Positions 54,178-63,865 are shown, numbered from the stretch's first letter. The stretch: DNA of 64,000 nt from UBA1227 sp045642705 (GCA_045642705.1 JAZUJK010000021.1:104091-168090), one strand, 5' to 3'. Notes: a model not told the origin generated them from the sequence alone. Translations and numbers: made by a program.

Positions 54178-55506
54178 TTATCCTCCTTTAGCTTTATCTT
54201 GTAAATAATTAAATGAAATCAGGGCATATCCTGCTTCGTTTTGGACAAATGCAGTCCCCTCTTTCGATATTTCTGTGGCATATTTTAGAGTATTGTCCAC
54301 CACTTTGTTGTTATTTGCGTCAATATATCCCCACTTTCCCTCCACTTTCACTGGAGATAGCCCATTTGAAAAAGAGCGGGCATCATCATATTGTGGGGTT
54401 ATAACAGGAATGCCTGTATCATAGTTTAAAAATCCATATTTTCCGCCTTCTTTATATGCAACATATTCCCCACTCACACGTGGTAACATAACATATTCGT
54501 AGCATTTGTTCCCCACTAAGCCACAATTTTTGTCGCAAAAATAGTATTTTCCATGTTTTGCAAGAACTTGACGGTTCGCATGTGCTGTGAATCCATATTC
54601 ATCCGCCACAATTCCGTCATAATCAGTCGCTTTTATCACTTCAAAACTCTTATTTATATATTTGATTACCCCATCCTGTTTTATAGCAGCAACGCCATCC
54701 TGAAAATTATATGCATTACTGCAAGAGAAGAGATATTCATTCCCGTCCTTATCAATATAACCAAACAAATTATCTCTACTTGCTACGGCAAAACCATCGT
54801 AGAACGGGCCTAAATACGTATATTTCTTATCAAATACTATCTGTCTGTTTCCTTTATCATTTACGTAACACCATTCACCATCTTCAACAGCTGGATATAA
54901 TATTTTATCCTCTGATATAGGGCCAACAAATGAAAGTTTCCCATGTATCATTCTTTTTCCAAGAGATGAATATGTTGTAAATCCTTCGTTTTCAACCACT
55001 GTACAAGATTCAAGATCCAGAGGAGTTACAACCTGCCATGATTTGGGTGTTGTGATGCCTATATATTTAAGAGAATATCTAGATTTTACCTCTAAAATCT
55101 TATTTTTAATTTGTTCGCTTTGCTCCACTTTTGATAAAATATCAATTGTTTCTCGATATTGTCCCCCACTAAGTAGGGAATTTGCTAGCAATAATGCGAT
55201 TTCTTCCTTATTAGTGCTAACCTGTAACAAATTCTTATATAGCGGTATTGCCGCCCTATAGTTTTCCTCAGCACTATATGTTTTTGCAAGGCCAAGTTGC
55301 GCTTTTTCACTATTTGGATTGATATCAAGCGCTGCTTTATACTGCTTTTCAGCAACGTCATACATCTTCTTAGAAAAAGAAGTTTCTGCCGCTCGCATAT
55401 TTTTAGAATACACATCTAAACCTGTTTTATAATCATGAACCACCTTGTACCAGGATAATCCACACAAAATAACAAGCATAAAAACAAACCAATTTCGTTT
55501 TACCAT
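54178..55506 (-). CDS. Membrane-anchored TPR and WG-repeat protein
   Basis: A 442-residue protein with one N-terminal membrane anchor (residues 5-22), then TPR-like helices (about 35-145: AEKQYKAALDINPNSEKAQLGLAKTY and YRAAIPLYKNLLQ), then WG repeats (GYIDKDGNEYLF, KYGFLNYDTGIPVITPQYDDA, KWGYIDANNNKVV). Both modules bind proteins; WG repeats form beta-propeller-like stacks. The start at 55506 overlaps the prepilin peptidase gene by 7 bases, so it is part of the Tad operon and may act as an assembly factor there. Confidence 0.8.
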   Translation of the reverse strand: MVKRNWFVFMLVILCGLSWYKVVHDYKTGLDVYSKNMRAAETSFSKKMYDVAEKQYKAALDINPNSEKAQLGLAKTYSAEENYRAAIPLYKNLLQVSTNKEEIALLLANSLLSGGQYRETIDILSKVEQSEQIKNKILEVKSRYSLKYIGITTPKSWQVVTPLDLESCTVVENEGFTTYSSLGKRMIHGKLSFVGPISEDKILYPAVEDGEWCYVNDKGNRQIVFDKKYTYLGPFYDGFAVASRDNLFGYIDKDGNEYLFSCSNAYNFQDGVAAIKQDGVIKYINKSFEVIKATDYDGIVADEYGFTAHANRQVLAKHGKYYFCDKNCGLVGNKCYEYVMLPRVSGEYVAYKEGGKYGFLNYDTGIPVITPQYDDARSFSNGLSPVKVEGKWGYIDANNNKVVDNTLKYATEISKEGTAFVQNEAGYALISFNYLQDKAKGG

Positions 55507-55943
55507 ATTGCCTCCATGCATATAGAAATTACCGTTCCTATCAAAATGAATGGCAAAAACGGCAATTTTGTATCAATTTTTGCCTTCTTTGTAGCCAATA
55601 GAAATATTGAATATGTAAGAGACACTATTGAAACACAAAGCAAAGCCCTCAGAAACAGTTTGATTCCCATATAAAATCCGAGTGAAATCAGAATATAAAT
55701 ATCAGCTTTACCAATTCCTCCTCTTTTCAAGAGAAATGAAAACAAAATAATAAAGGCTGATATCAAAGCACCGACTACACTATCAACTAAAAATACAATC
55801 GAATCCTCTTTTATGATTATCAAAATTGCTTTGATTAAAAGAATAATAACCGCATAAATATTTCTAACCTCTTTCGTCTTAATGTCTTCCACAGATGCCA
55901 TTAAAAGAGGCGGAACAATTAGAAACTCAGTGTAATCAATCAT
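55500..55943 (-). CDS. Prepilin peptidase, TadV/CpaA-like
   Basis: The 147-residue protein has about four membrane segments and the A24 aspartic peptidase pair: an Asp in VEDIKTKEVRN near residue 20, and GIGKADIYIL near 77, close to the GxGD motif. It would process the Flp-like pilin and pseudopilins. The start overlaps the upstream pseudopilin-like gene by 4 bases. Confidence 0.82.
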   Translation of the reverse strand: MIDYTEFLIVPPLLMASVEDIKTKEVRNIYAVIILLIKAILIIIKEDSIVFLVDSVVGALISAFIILFSFLLKRGGIGKADIYILISLGFYMGIKLFLRALLCVSIVSLTYSIFLLATKKAKIDTKLPFLPFILIGTVISICMEAIW

Positions 55944-56947
55944 AGGGCATCCTCACTGTACTGAATTTGAACTTTGAAACCTTCATTTGCACATTTTCCG
56001 ATAAGCTTTTCAAAATATGATGAAAAAGCATCTGTCTGCGCCTCATTGGGAAGTATCAAGATTAATTCTTTTTCCTCTATTAAAAGAGGTGCATAAGATC
56101 CATCCGCCATCAAAATATCATTTTTACTTTGCTTTATATCCTTCTTATAAGCTGCAATTATTTTATCGAGTTGCTTCTCTATATTCTCGGAATTTGGCGA
56201 ATAACTCTGTGGGTCATTTTTCTTTCCATTGCAATATGAATATGAAGGACTAAAAACATTTAGGGAGACTATTTCAACAACCTTTCCCTCATCCCTGTAA
56301 TAGAGATCAAAGCCTTGACCACTCTCCACTTCACACCCCGGAATGCTTCCCTTTACCTGTGTCACAAAATATTTGCCACGTGTAAAATTTGTCTCATCCC
56401 AAATTGATGAATTTGTCTCATAATCAGGATTTAAAATGCTGACATTATATGGAAGCCATGCAAGTGTTTCAGCTCGTTGGCATATATGAAGTCGCTTATC
56501 AACGAGCCCAAATGTTTCAACTTTTATATCGTAAATCGCAACAAGTGATATTGTCCTTCCGTCTCCCAATGTGTTGGATGCTGAATAACTGATTTTCCCA
56601 CCATCAATTTGATTCATAATTTTTCTATCTATCTTAGGTGTAACCAGTGTGTTGCATAAAACATTTCCTGATGTTAAACCTACAACATCCCGCTCAGTTG
56701 CTTTTAAAACTGTGCGTAGCTTCTTCGTTTCTTCGTTGTTTCCATCATCACCACTAAGTACTGCATATGATACCTGAGACAGTTGCATTGCAACCTCATT
56801 TAGTGCATCTGCAACTTCACATTCCACTTGAATCACAGAAATTAGTGATATTAGCATCATAAAAAGAGCTGTGAAAATCACAATTGTAAACGCACCTTCC
56901 ACAGAATACAGGGCTGGATTTTTATTAAATAAATGATTCATATGCAT
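55940..56947 (-). CDS. Pseudopilin-like membrane protein (TadE/TadF type)
   Basis: A 335-residue protein with a hydrophobic N-terminal helix (VEGAFTIVIFTALFMMLISLISVIQVECEV, residues 15-45), the layout of TadE/TadF minor pilins. An acidic residue (Glu17) follows Val, as in type IV-like processing sites. The exported part of about 290 residues has no recognised domain. The start (ATG 56947; an ATG two codons later is possible) is inside the previous gene, overlapping it by 23 bases, with a weak ribosome binding site, so it depends on coupling. Confidence 0.7.
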   Translation of the reverse strand: MHMNHLFNKNPALYSVEGAFTIVIFTALFMMLISLISVIQVECEVADALNEVAMQLSQVSYAVLSGDDGNNEETKKLRTVLKATERDVVGLTSGNVLCNTLVTPKIDRKIMNQIDGGKISYSASNTLGDGRTISLVAIYDIKVETFGLVDKRLHICQRAETLAWLPYNVSILNPDYETNSSIWDETNFTRGKYFVTQVKGSIPGCEVESGQGFDLYYRDEGKVVEIVSLNVFSPSYSYCNGKKNDPQSYSPNSENIEKQLDKIIAAYKKDIKQSKNDILMADGSYAPLLIEEKELILILPNEAQTDAFSSYFEKLIGKCANEGFKVQIQYSEDAL

Positions 56948-57407
56948 AATCTCTTATCGCTTTTATTTCCGATTTTGATTCTTCACTTTTACACATACAA
57001 AACACATATACTGCTGGATCCTCGACAAAGCATCCATAGAAATAATATTCCTCTTCTAAACGGTTATTTTTAAGTATTCCAGAAACCAATTCATCTGATT
57101 CATCAAAGCAAAATTCAATTTTATTTCGATAGAATTCTGTGCTTAAGAACAATTCCAGATTTTTCTTAATATCCTCCTCTGGATCACTTGTTTCTCCGAC
57201 CAATACATATGTATCTGGATAATTATCATTTGTATAAAACCTAGTCGTATTACCACCACCATTCCAGCCACTTGGCAATTCAATGTCAGCAGTTACCAAA
57301 TGGCAAATATTATGATTATTTTTAGCTGTACGACTACAACTAGATAAAAGAAGAACCATTGCCATAATAAGCACTAAAAATCTCTTAATAATGGAACGCC
57401 TCCTCAT
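56925..57407 (-). CDS. Lipoprotein of unknown function in the Tad operon
   Basis: A 160-residue exported protein with a lipoprotein signal ending LLSSC. The mature part is about 135 residues with several cysteines and aromatic residues and no family I know. It overlaps both neighbours by about 22 bases, so it belongs firmly to the pilus operon. A monoderm pilot or anchor role is possible but unsupported. Confidence 0.68.
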   Translation of the reverse strand: MRRRSIIKRFLVLIMAMVLLLSSCSRTAKNNHNICHLVTADIELPSGWNGGGNTTRFYTNDNYPDTYVLVGETSDPEEDIKKNLELFLSTEFYRNKIEFCFDESDELVSGILKNNRLEEEYYFYGCFVEDPAVYVFCMCKSEESKSEIKAIRDYAYESFI

Positions 57408-59442
57408 ATCTGATCTTATGTAGTTCTATACCTGTCAAAGAATTTATTTTTACACCTGTATAGACGTTAGAAATGTTGAATTTGCTATTTCTTTTTTGAC
57501 AATTTATCTGCATTACTACCGCGCATCTCTTTAAAATATTGGATTTAGTTTTGTCACCAGAGAGACCTATTAGTAAAAATAGTTTCAAATAATCTTTATA
57601 ATTCATTCCTATTCCAGAATACTTGGATGCTGTAACATCTCCGCCGTCACCAAGATACTTTGACAATTCTTCTGAATAGGAATTTATCACTTCCATTGTT
57701 TTGTTCTTTACTTCGCTCTTGGTTGACTGTAATGCCCCTTGCAACTTGCCCGATGCAGAATCAGCAAGGGCATTTACTTCCTTTTCTATCTTGGAAAAAA
57801 GTATATGATAAGCGTTGTTTATTCCGTCTCTTATTTTCTTTCCAGCTTCTTTTGCCAGACCATCTTCTTCCTTAAATAGATTAGGAAGATTGTTATATAC
57901 CGTATCCGTAAGTGGCTGAAGGCAATTTGCAATAAACAGTTTCTTCGCTGCAACAATTCCAGGAGAATTCCCACCGACAGAATTTACAGCACGCCTTATC
58001 ACACCCTCAACTTCGGCTCTTGTATATTCTGTTTTTACTCCACTTGTAAGTGAAGCTATTGCATCTTCAACAGGCCGTATTATTGCACTTGTTAGGCTTT
58101 CTGCCGCTCCTTGTCCGGTTTGATTAATATAACTAAGTGTCGCATCTCTTATATCATCAACTTTTTCTTCTGATGCCTTTTCAATTTTGTCAAACACATC
58201 ATCTATTCCCTTGGCCGCATACGCTGCGACTCCCCGTGACAATGTGCTAGTAATTCCTGATATGCCAAGTGTCCACGTTGATGCAGTCTTATATACTGGC
58301 ACCGTATTCCCTTTACAAAGTGATGCCATATCCATCACAGATTCGGCCGTGGCCCACGCAATCAAAATTGCGTTTTGGACGAGTGGGATGCCCACTCCGG
58401 TCCAACCCGCGACGGCCGCAGCTACAGTCAATGCGCTCTCTCGCATTGTTGCGTTTGAATATACATATATGGAATTGAGAAGTAGCCTTATTGCAAATAT
58501 AAGGTCCACTGCCTCTGCCGCATTGACTGTTGTACTATCATTGCCAAAAATAATATATTCCACTTCATTCCTACCTATCGGATGAGTTGCATCCTCATCC
58601 GATACAAGACAATGAAACATATCCAAAATATATTCTGCTTCATAACAATTTGTGACGGCATTTTGCAATTTAGACATGTCAGAAATTGACATTGCAGTAT
58701 GCTCCAATACTCCTATTGATGACAAGATATCAGGGTGAACAAGCTCTGATATCTTTTTATTTGGAGCATTGCTTGTAAAGACTTTAATATCTGTATTTGA
58801 GAGCTCCTCCAAATTGGATTTAAGCGACCTCGCCGACTGACCATCCATCGTATCTGCTACAGTCTTGCCAGCATCTCGATTCTTTATTTCTGATTTATCC
58901 TCATCGCACTTCTTGGATAGGCCTTTAAAATCAAGAAAAAGTGGGACTTTTTCTGCAAGCCCAACGCTCCATTCATATGGGGCGCGATACTTCATATAAT
59001 TCTTTATTGCGTAGTCCATTGTATCGGGCCTTGCAAGAGAATCCTTGGAATCATAATTTGCTTTCAGTTCCAATGTCTCTGTTCGTATCACATTTTCAAA
59101 AGACTGATTCACCATGCCACTAAGGACTTCACGTGTAATCACAGTATTGCCGAGACCAAGTTCGCTACTATCTATCATCGCTGTGTAATATTTTGTAAGT
59201 TCATCGGACAGTTCTCTCTCTGATTTTGAAATTGCAAATATTCCATATAATTCTTTTATTGTTCGGTCATAATCTGCCAGTGCCGAATTGCCGGTGAGCA
59301 TAATGGCACCTTGCACCTTAGCTTTTGCAGCGGAATATCTAGCAGAATCTATAGCAAGATATACACATGTATACATAGGAACAAGTACAAGAATTAAAAA
59401 TATCGAAATTGATCCCTTGGCTCTATCGAAAAACCGCATCAT
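57385..59442 (-). CDS. DUF5702-like TadG-type membrane protein
   Basis: A 685-residue protein with an N-terminal helix (KGSISIFLILVLVPMYTCVYLAIDSARYSAAKAKVQ) followed by ELYGIFAIS, matching the DUF5702 family that accompanies Tad loci in Clostridia. A long helical, Ala/Ser/Lys-rich exported region follows, with a hydrophobic stretch near residue 345. It is the largest pilus-operon gene and may be a tip or surface subunit, as TadG is thought to be. Starts and stops overlap both neighbours by about 20 bases. Confidence 0.78.
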   Translation of the reverse strand: MMRFFDRAKGSISIFLILVLVPMYTCVYLAIDSARYSAAKAKVQGAIMLTGNSALADYDRTIKELYGIFAISKSERELSDELTKYYTAMIDSSELGLGNTVITREVLSGMVNQSFENVIRTETLELKANYDSKDSLARPDTMDYAIKNYMKYRAPYEWSVGLAEKVPLFLDFKGLSKKCDEDKSEIKNRDAGKTVADTMDGQSARSLKSNLEELSNTDIKVFTSNAPNKKISELVHPDILSSIGVLEHTAMSISDMSKLQNAVTNCYEAEYILDMFHCLVSDEDATHPIGRNEVEYIIFGNDSTTVNAAEAVDLIFAIRLLLNSIYVYSNATMRESALTVAAAVAGWTGVGIPLVQNAILIAWATAESVMDMASLCKGNTVPVYKTASTWTLGISGITSTLSRGVAAYAAKGIDDVFDKIEKASEEKVDDIRDATLSYINQTGQGAAESLTSAIIRPVEDAIASLTSGVKTEYTRAEVEGVIRRAVNSVGGNSPGIVAAKKLFIANCLQPLTDTVYNNLPNLFKEEDGLAKEAGKKIRDGINNAYHILFSKIEKEVNALADSASGKLQGALQSTKSEVKNKTMEVINSYSEELSKYLGDGGDVTASKYSGIGMNYKDYLKLFLLIGLSGDKTKSNILKRCAVVMQINCQKRNSKFNISNVYTGVKINSLTGIELHKIRYEEAFHY

Positions 59443-59920
59443 ATATACCTTTCAGTTCATCAAAATCCGAAATAATAGATTTGCCAAAATCTACAAGGCC
59501 TGCAAACTCCGCAGGCCTCAAAACTGCTCTTTCCAAATTGATACAATATATCTGCTTACCAAAATAACTGGCAGAAATTGATACCACAGCAAATGGTTGA
59601 CGTAGCTTTCCATTAACACGACAAGATGACTGGAATCCCAGGCCTGGCAAGACCTGGAGTGATGATAGATTCTTTTTAAGTCCACCCTCTATTGCGCTCT
59701 CTTTTTCTTTATCTATATAGTTGCCTTTTATCTGCCAATATATGTCTTCACTTCCCACTGCAACCGACAGATCATAAATAGCGCTTCGCGCGAGACTATA
59801 TGAATGAACATATAAAAACATTCCAAAAGCAAGATAAAGCAAAAGCAATACAACAAAAAAAGCAATCGGAAGTACAAAAGATATCTCTACCACTTGCGCG
59901 GAACCATTTTCCTTTTTCAT
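59423..59920 (-). CDS. TadE-like pseudopilin
   Basis: A 165-residue protein with the TadE start: GSAQVVEISFVLPIAFFVVLLLLYLAFGMF, a Glu in the hydrophobic helix, then a Tyr-rich segment. It would be cut by the prepilin peptidase and built into the pilus base or tip. It follows the small Flp-like gene with overlapping stop and start (TGATG) and overlaps the next gene by 20 bases. Confidence 0.85.
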   Translation of the reverse strand: MKKENGSAQVVEISFVLPIAFFVVLLLLYLAFGMFLYVHSYSLARSAIYDLSVAVGSEDIYWQIKGNYIDKEKESAIEGGLKKNLSSLQVLPGLGFQSSCRVNGKLRQPFAVVSISASYFGKQIYCINLERAVLRPAEFAGLVDFGKSIISDFDELKGIYDAVFR

Positions 59921-60087
59921 CAGACACCCATTGCTTCTCTTATTTTGTCAAACATTGCTGTTACTATATCTGTCATTTCATTTTGGAAAATTGCAACAAG
60001 TGCAATAACAACAATGATTATTAAAACCATTGAAATAATATTTATTTCACCGCTATTTCTTAAATTTAACCAACGTAGTATTCTCAT
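59920..60087 (-). CDS. 55-residue Flp-like pilin
   Basis: This small gene starts at the ATG complementary to 60085-60087 with GGAGG 6 bases upstream and stops at TGA (59920-59922). The 55 residues read MRILRWLNLRNSGEIN, a hydrophobic helix of about 17 residues, and a helical end DKIREAMGV. A basic start, SGEIN-like cleavage region with Glu, and a single helix are the marks of Flp1-like pilins. Between tadC and tadE is the expected place. It is likely the main pilin of the system. Confidence 0.82.
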   Translation of the reverse strand: MRILRWLNLRNSGEINIISMVLIIIVVIALVAIFQNEMTDIVTAMFDKIREAMGV

Positions 60088-60097
60088 ATTTTTCCTC

Positions 60098-60946
60098 CTA
60101 TAACAAATTATTAAATGCTGGAACTATAACCATAATTAAAACGCCAATAAACATAAGCATTATCGGGGCCAGCAATTTCTGCTCCGCATTTGTTCCCGCA
60201 AGACGAGCTCTTGTTTTGCGTTCCTGCCATGCAGTGTCCGCCATATTCTGTAAAAGTATTGGAAATTCAGGCCCACCTTTTAATAGATTTTGCTTATATA
60301 GCGCTACAAACTTCCTAACTTCCTTGCAGCCACTTCTACTTGCAAGACCCTCCATTGCTCTATCTATTGACATACCATTTTCTATTTCATCGGCAGCTCT
60401 CTGCATCTCTTGATAGAGAACTCCTTCACTTGATTTTGCAACTTTGCAAAATGCATCAATTCCTGTCACGCCAACATTTACCATAAGCGACATTTTCGAT
60501 AAAACAGTTGCAAAATCACGCAATATGGCATCATGCCTTTTCTTTAATATTCCTGTCAGCCACATATCAAAATAGACTGCTAAAAATCCAATTAATGTGA
60601 GCGTTAAAATACCGATTAATTTATTGCCAGACAGGGCGACAGAAATTAGAAGAATTGGAGTAAATAGAAAAATATAAGTGACCGGCGCCAATCTTGCACT
60701 CCTTGCAATATTGCCCGCTGTTTTTACATCATAAATCTCTGAAAGTTTTCTCGTCCGTTGTTCTCTTTGTGGCAATTTGATCAATCTACTTATCGTATCT
60801 CCGATAACAAATAGATCCTCCATTAAGAAAACTTTCATGCCCGTTTTTTCATATTCTTTTTTTCTGCATATTATGAGAATCACAATATCAACAATTGTTA
60901 TAAGGCTCGCAGCTATCATAGCGATAACCTTTAATACAATGGACAT
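60098..60946 (-). CDS. TadC-like inner membrane platform protein
   Basis: The 282-residue protein belongs to the type II secretion F / GspF family, with membrane spans at the N-terminus, near residues 95-140 and at the C-terminus, and the cytoplasmic block KVAKSSEGVLYQEMQRAADEIENG. It forms the membrane base that couples the TadA ATPase to pilin. The ATG at 60946 (with GAGG upstream) is preferred to the TTG two codons before. It overlaps the end of tadB. Confidence 0.87.
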   Translation of the reverse strand: MSIVLKVIAMIAASLITIVDIVILIICRKKEYEKTGMKVFLMEDLFVIGDTISRLIKLPQREQRTRKLSEIYDVKTAGNIARSARLAPVTYIFLFTPILLISVALSGNKLIGILTLTLIGFLAVYFDMWLTGILKKRHDAILRDFATVLSKMSLMVNVGVTGIDAFCKVAKSSEGVLYQEMQRAADEIENGMSIDRAMEGLASRSGCKEVRKFVALYKQNLLKGGPEFPILLQNMADTAWQERKTRARLAGTNAEQKLLAPIMLMFIGVLIMVIVPAFNNLL

Positions 60947-60948
60947 AA

Positions 60949-61683
60949 TCAAACCTCAATCTTTACAATCTTTTGCCCAAGAACATATGCAAATATAAAA
61001 ATGCCAAGTGCTATTGTGCTAGCGGCAAGGGAACTTCCAGACAGGAAATTATCCCCGAGGATCCTAAGAGTTCCTGTAATTACAATAGGCATAAGTGCCA
61101 TAATATTTAATTCGTTTTTAGGAGCTGCGAGACTCGTTTTAATCTCATTCTCTATGTTTATTTTTTCAATAATTCGGTTCTTAGTATCACTTACAGTTTG
61201 CTTTAAATCTCCGCCTGCCATATTACAAATAGAATAGACATCGCCAAAGATTTTGACATCTTCACATCCTGTTCTCTCATACATATCGAGAAGTAATTCA
61301 TCTATGCTTCTTCCGCTTTTTAGACCATTTGCAACTCGCTGACTCTCTATGCATATTGGAGAGATATTAGAATACAGATTATGCATATCATCATTGGCGA
61401 GTTGAAATGTTTCATAGCTGTTTTTGCCACATGATAGTGAACTTGAAATTGCATCCAAATAATCGCAAAACTCTAGTACGAATTCTGATTTTCTTCTATT
61501 GATTTGCATGTTCACAAATACATTTGAAAAAACAATTCCCGCTACTGTCGATAATGCGAGACTGATAATCAAACTCGAATAAATAATTTTGAATGCAAAC
61601 ATACCCGCTCCAAAACCTATTAGAAAACCCATTCCATAATAAGTAATCCCATAGCGCTTTCCGCAGAAACTACGTCTTTTCAT
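60949..61683 (-). CDS. TadB-like inner membrane platform protein
   Basis: The 244-residue partner of TadC, also GspF family. Membrane spans are at residues 14-55 and 195-235, with the family block ESQRVANGLKSGRSIDELLLDMYERTG in between. Its start lies inside the end of tadA, so translation is coupled. Shorter than typical TadB (about 300 residues) because the N-terminal region is reduced. Confidence 0.85.
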   Translation of the reverse strand: MKRRSFCGKRYGITYYGMGFLIGFGAGMFAFKIIYSSLIISLALSTVAGIVFSNVFVNMQINRRKSEFVLEFCDYLDAISSSLSCGKNSYETFQLANDDMHNLYSNISPICIESQRVANGLKSGRSIDELLLDMYERTGCEDVKIFGDVYSICNMAGGDLKQTVSDTKNRIIEKINIENEIKTSLAAPKNELNIMALMPIVITGTLRILGDNFLSGSSLAASTIALGIFIFAYVLGQKIVKIEV

Positions 61684-62845
61684 ATATTTCCATTTTCTCC
61701 TTGTGCATCAACTGCTTGTCTGTTCGCTCTAAAGTTCCTCTACTATATAAATACAAGGAGGAAAGTTCTATTTCTCCATCCCGTAATCCAACAACTTCAC
61801 TGATTTCAGCAACATGTCTTCTACCTTCTCCATCCTTAGATAAATGAACTATTATATCTATTGAAGATGCGATGTGTTGTCTAATAGCTAAGAAAGGAAA
61901 TGATGCTCCACTTTCTAAAATCATAGTTTCAAGACGATATAGCATATCAAGACTACTATTGGCATGACCTGTTGATAGAGAACCATCATGTCCAGTATTC
62001 ATAGCATTTAACATATCGAGAGCCTCTGCTCCACGAACCTCTCCAACAATTATTCTGTCTGGCCTCATTCTAAGTGAAGTTCTAATAAGATCTCTTATTG
62101 TTATTTCTCCACTACCTGTTGTATTGGCATTACGCGCTTCCATTTTTACTATGTTTTCTAAACTCGTAATTTGCAGTTCGGCCGAATCCTCTATTGTGAT
62201 TATCCTTTCGTTTGAAGGAATAAAATCTGATAATGCATTTAGAAAAGTTGTTTTACCCGAACTCGTTCCTCCACTTATAAAAATGTTATATTTACAAACT
62301 ACCAATCGCTCTAAAAATTTTGCTGCTTCCTCTGAAATAGAACCACGTTTTATCAAATCAGCCATGGTAATTCTCTTCTTTGGAAAACGTCTTATTGTAA
62401 TTAGTGCACCGGTAAGAGAAACCGGAGGAAGAACAATATTTACTCGTTCTCCTCCGCTGAGTCTTGTATCAACAATTGGATTGGCAAGATTAACTTCACG
62501 TCCAGCCTTACCAACAATTCGCTGAATTACATCAAACAGTTCCTTTTCATCGTCAAACTTTTTGTCTGAGAGCAACATTATGCCATTCTTTTCTATATAT
62601 ATTTCGTCATATCGGTTGACCATGATTTCTGTTATATCGTCATCCGCAATAAGTTCATCTAAAACAGCAAATCCCCTTATTGAACTAAATATTTTATTTA
62701 CTATTTCTTCTCTCTGCGTTGGATCAAAATATGTACCTTTATTGTGCTTTAAAAACAAACTGTTTATTAGTCTGCTAAGTTCCTCATTACTGAGACTCGA
62801 GAGAGAACTAAACTCATATAATTCTTTCTTGATTTCCTCATACAT
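61670..62845 (-). CDS. TadA/CpaF-type secretion ATPase
   Basis: The 391-residue ATPase powers pilus assembly. Visible motifs are GGTSSGKTTFLNAL (Walker A, near residue 193), ITIEDSAELQ, the Walker B region DRIIVGEVRGAEALDMLNAMNTGHDGSL and HANS. The N-terminal part includes IAYDDITEIMVNR-like residues (LIADDDITEIMVNRYDEIYIE), standard for CpaF. It starts 8 bases before the end of the CpaE-like gene. Family members assemble as hexamers on the TadBC platform. Confidence 0.95.
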   Translation of the reverse strand: MYEEIKKELYEFSSLSSLSNEELSRLINSLFLKHNKGTYFDPTQREEIVNKIFSSIRGFAVLDELIADDDITEIMVNRYDEIYIEKNGIMLLSDKKFDDEKELFDVIQRIVGKAGREVNLANPIVDTRLSGGERVNIVLPPVSLTGALITIRRFPKKRITMADLIKRGSISEEAAKFLERLVVCKYNIFISGGTSSGKTTFLNALSDFIPSNERIITIEDSAELQITSLENIVKMEARNANTTGSGEITIRDLIRTSLRMRPDRIIVGEVRGAEALDMLNAMNTGHDGSLSTGHANSSLDMLYRLETMILESGASFPFLAIRQHIASSIDIIVHLSKDGEGRRHVAEISEVVGLRDGEIELSSLYLYSRGTLERTDKQLMHKEKMEIYEKT

Positions 62846-63728
62846 CGAGTAATGTCACCAACTTTTTAAAAGGCACATCTGTACTTCCCGCAAGATCTAT
62901 TCCACCCAATTTGTTTATTGTGTCATCATCTATCAAGCGACCATGTTTTGGATCATACTCGACATATAAAAGAAGATATTTTCTATATGCCTCGAGATTA
63001 TTCATCAATGCTTTACTAGGCAACTCCGCCATATATTTTTCAATAGTTTTATTAGCAGCAGATGTGCCATTTGTCACAAGTATCAATCTGTTGCAATTTA
63101 TAAATGCAGGAACAATATCTTCAACGGTCTCTGGATGTACAGTTGCAAGCACATATTCTGCTCCAAAACTTTCGCGTAAAATATCACATATTTTGGCGAG
63201 CTGTTCGCCGGGCATAGCGGATGGTTCCACCGCAACTGCAGTCTTGCCATTCTGTTTTAGATAATGGCAAAACATGGATGCGGCAGCAGATGCTTTCACT
63301 CCGCTATCCCCAGCAACGAACAAGCACATCTTAGAATCTGTCATTTGCCTTACATCGGACCCGCCCTTATTCTTATCCTCTGCTTGGCAGATGCAGATAT
63401 GACAGATTCTCTCGTGCCAGCTCGCCGCGCTCTGATATTTTCCAATAACATCAGTTTCATCACTGTCATCAGATGCTTTTTTTGCAGAAATAAGCATCAA
63501 TTTACATTGCTTTGGTATTAAGTTTTCATTCTTATTTAGTTCTTCTCTGGAAACAGAAGCACTATCAATAAGCAATAGATGAAAGTTCGATTCCGCTGCT
63601 GCTATAAGAGCCTTTTTTAGTTTAGGAAATGCGAAAATTTCTATGTCATCATATTTTGTATTCATAGTATGTAGAAAGCGCTCTACAAAAACTGAATCTC
63701 TATCTATAATTCCTACTTTTATATTCAT
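62838..63728 (-). CDS. CpaE/TadZ-like protein with degenerate nucleotide loop
   Basis: A 296-residue first gene of the Tad operon. Residues 1-115 look like a receiver-type domain (VGIIDRDSVFVERFL, LLLIDSASVS). Residues 125-296 resemble a MinD/ParA-like domain, but the P-loop reads VAGDSGVKASAAAS rather than KGGxGKT, so ATP binding is doubtful. TadZ/CpaE proteins place the secretion machine at a site in the cell. GAGGG lies before the ATG. Confidence 0.75.
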   Translation of the reverse strand: MNIKVGIIDRDSVFVERFLHTMNTKYDDIEIFAFPKLKKALIAAAESNFHLLLIDSASVSREELNKNENLIPKQCKLMLISAKKASDDSDETDVIGKYQSAASWHERICHICICQAEDKNKGGSDVRQMTDSKMCLFVAGDSGVKASAAASMFCHYLKQNGKTAVAVEPSAMPGEQLAKICDILRESFGAEYVLATVHPETVEDIVPAFINCNRLILVTNGTSAANKTIEKYMAELPSKALMNNLEAYRKYLLLYVEYDPKHGRLIDDDTINKLGGIDLAGSTDVPFKKLVTLLDV

Positions 63729-63838
63729 ACTTGCCCTCTTTTAAAAACCTTATAATATATAATTCCCGCTCATATAGAAAACAGGACAAGAAAGGTATAA
63801 AAAACAGGTTTTATCCCCTTATCGGTATTTTGGGGCAT

Positions 63839-63862
63839 AAAAAAAGCACCCTATCAAGGGTG
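63839..63862 (-). terminator. Intrinsic terminator downstream of the insertion sequence
   Basis: On the minus strand CACCCT-TGAT-AGGGTG (63847-63862) is followed by C and seven T. It will stop minus-strand transcripts from the insertion sequence or beyond before they enter the Tad operon. Confidence 0.8.
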
Positions 63863-63865
63863 ATA

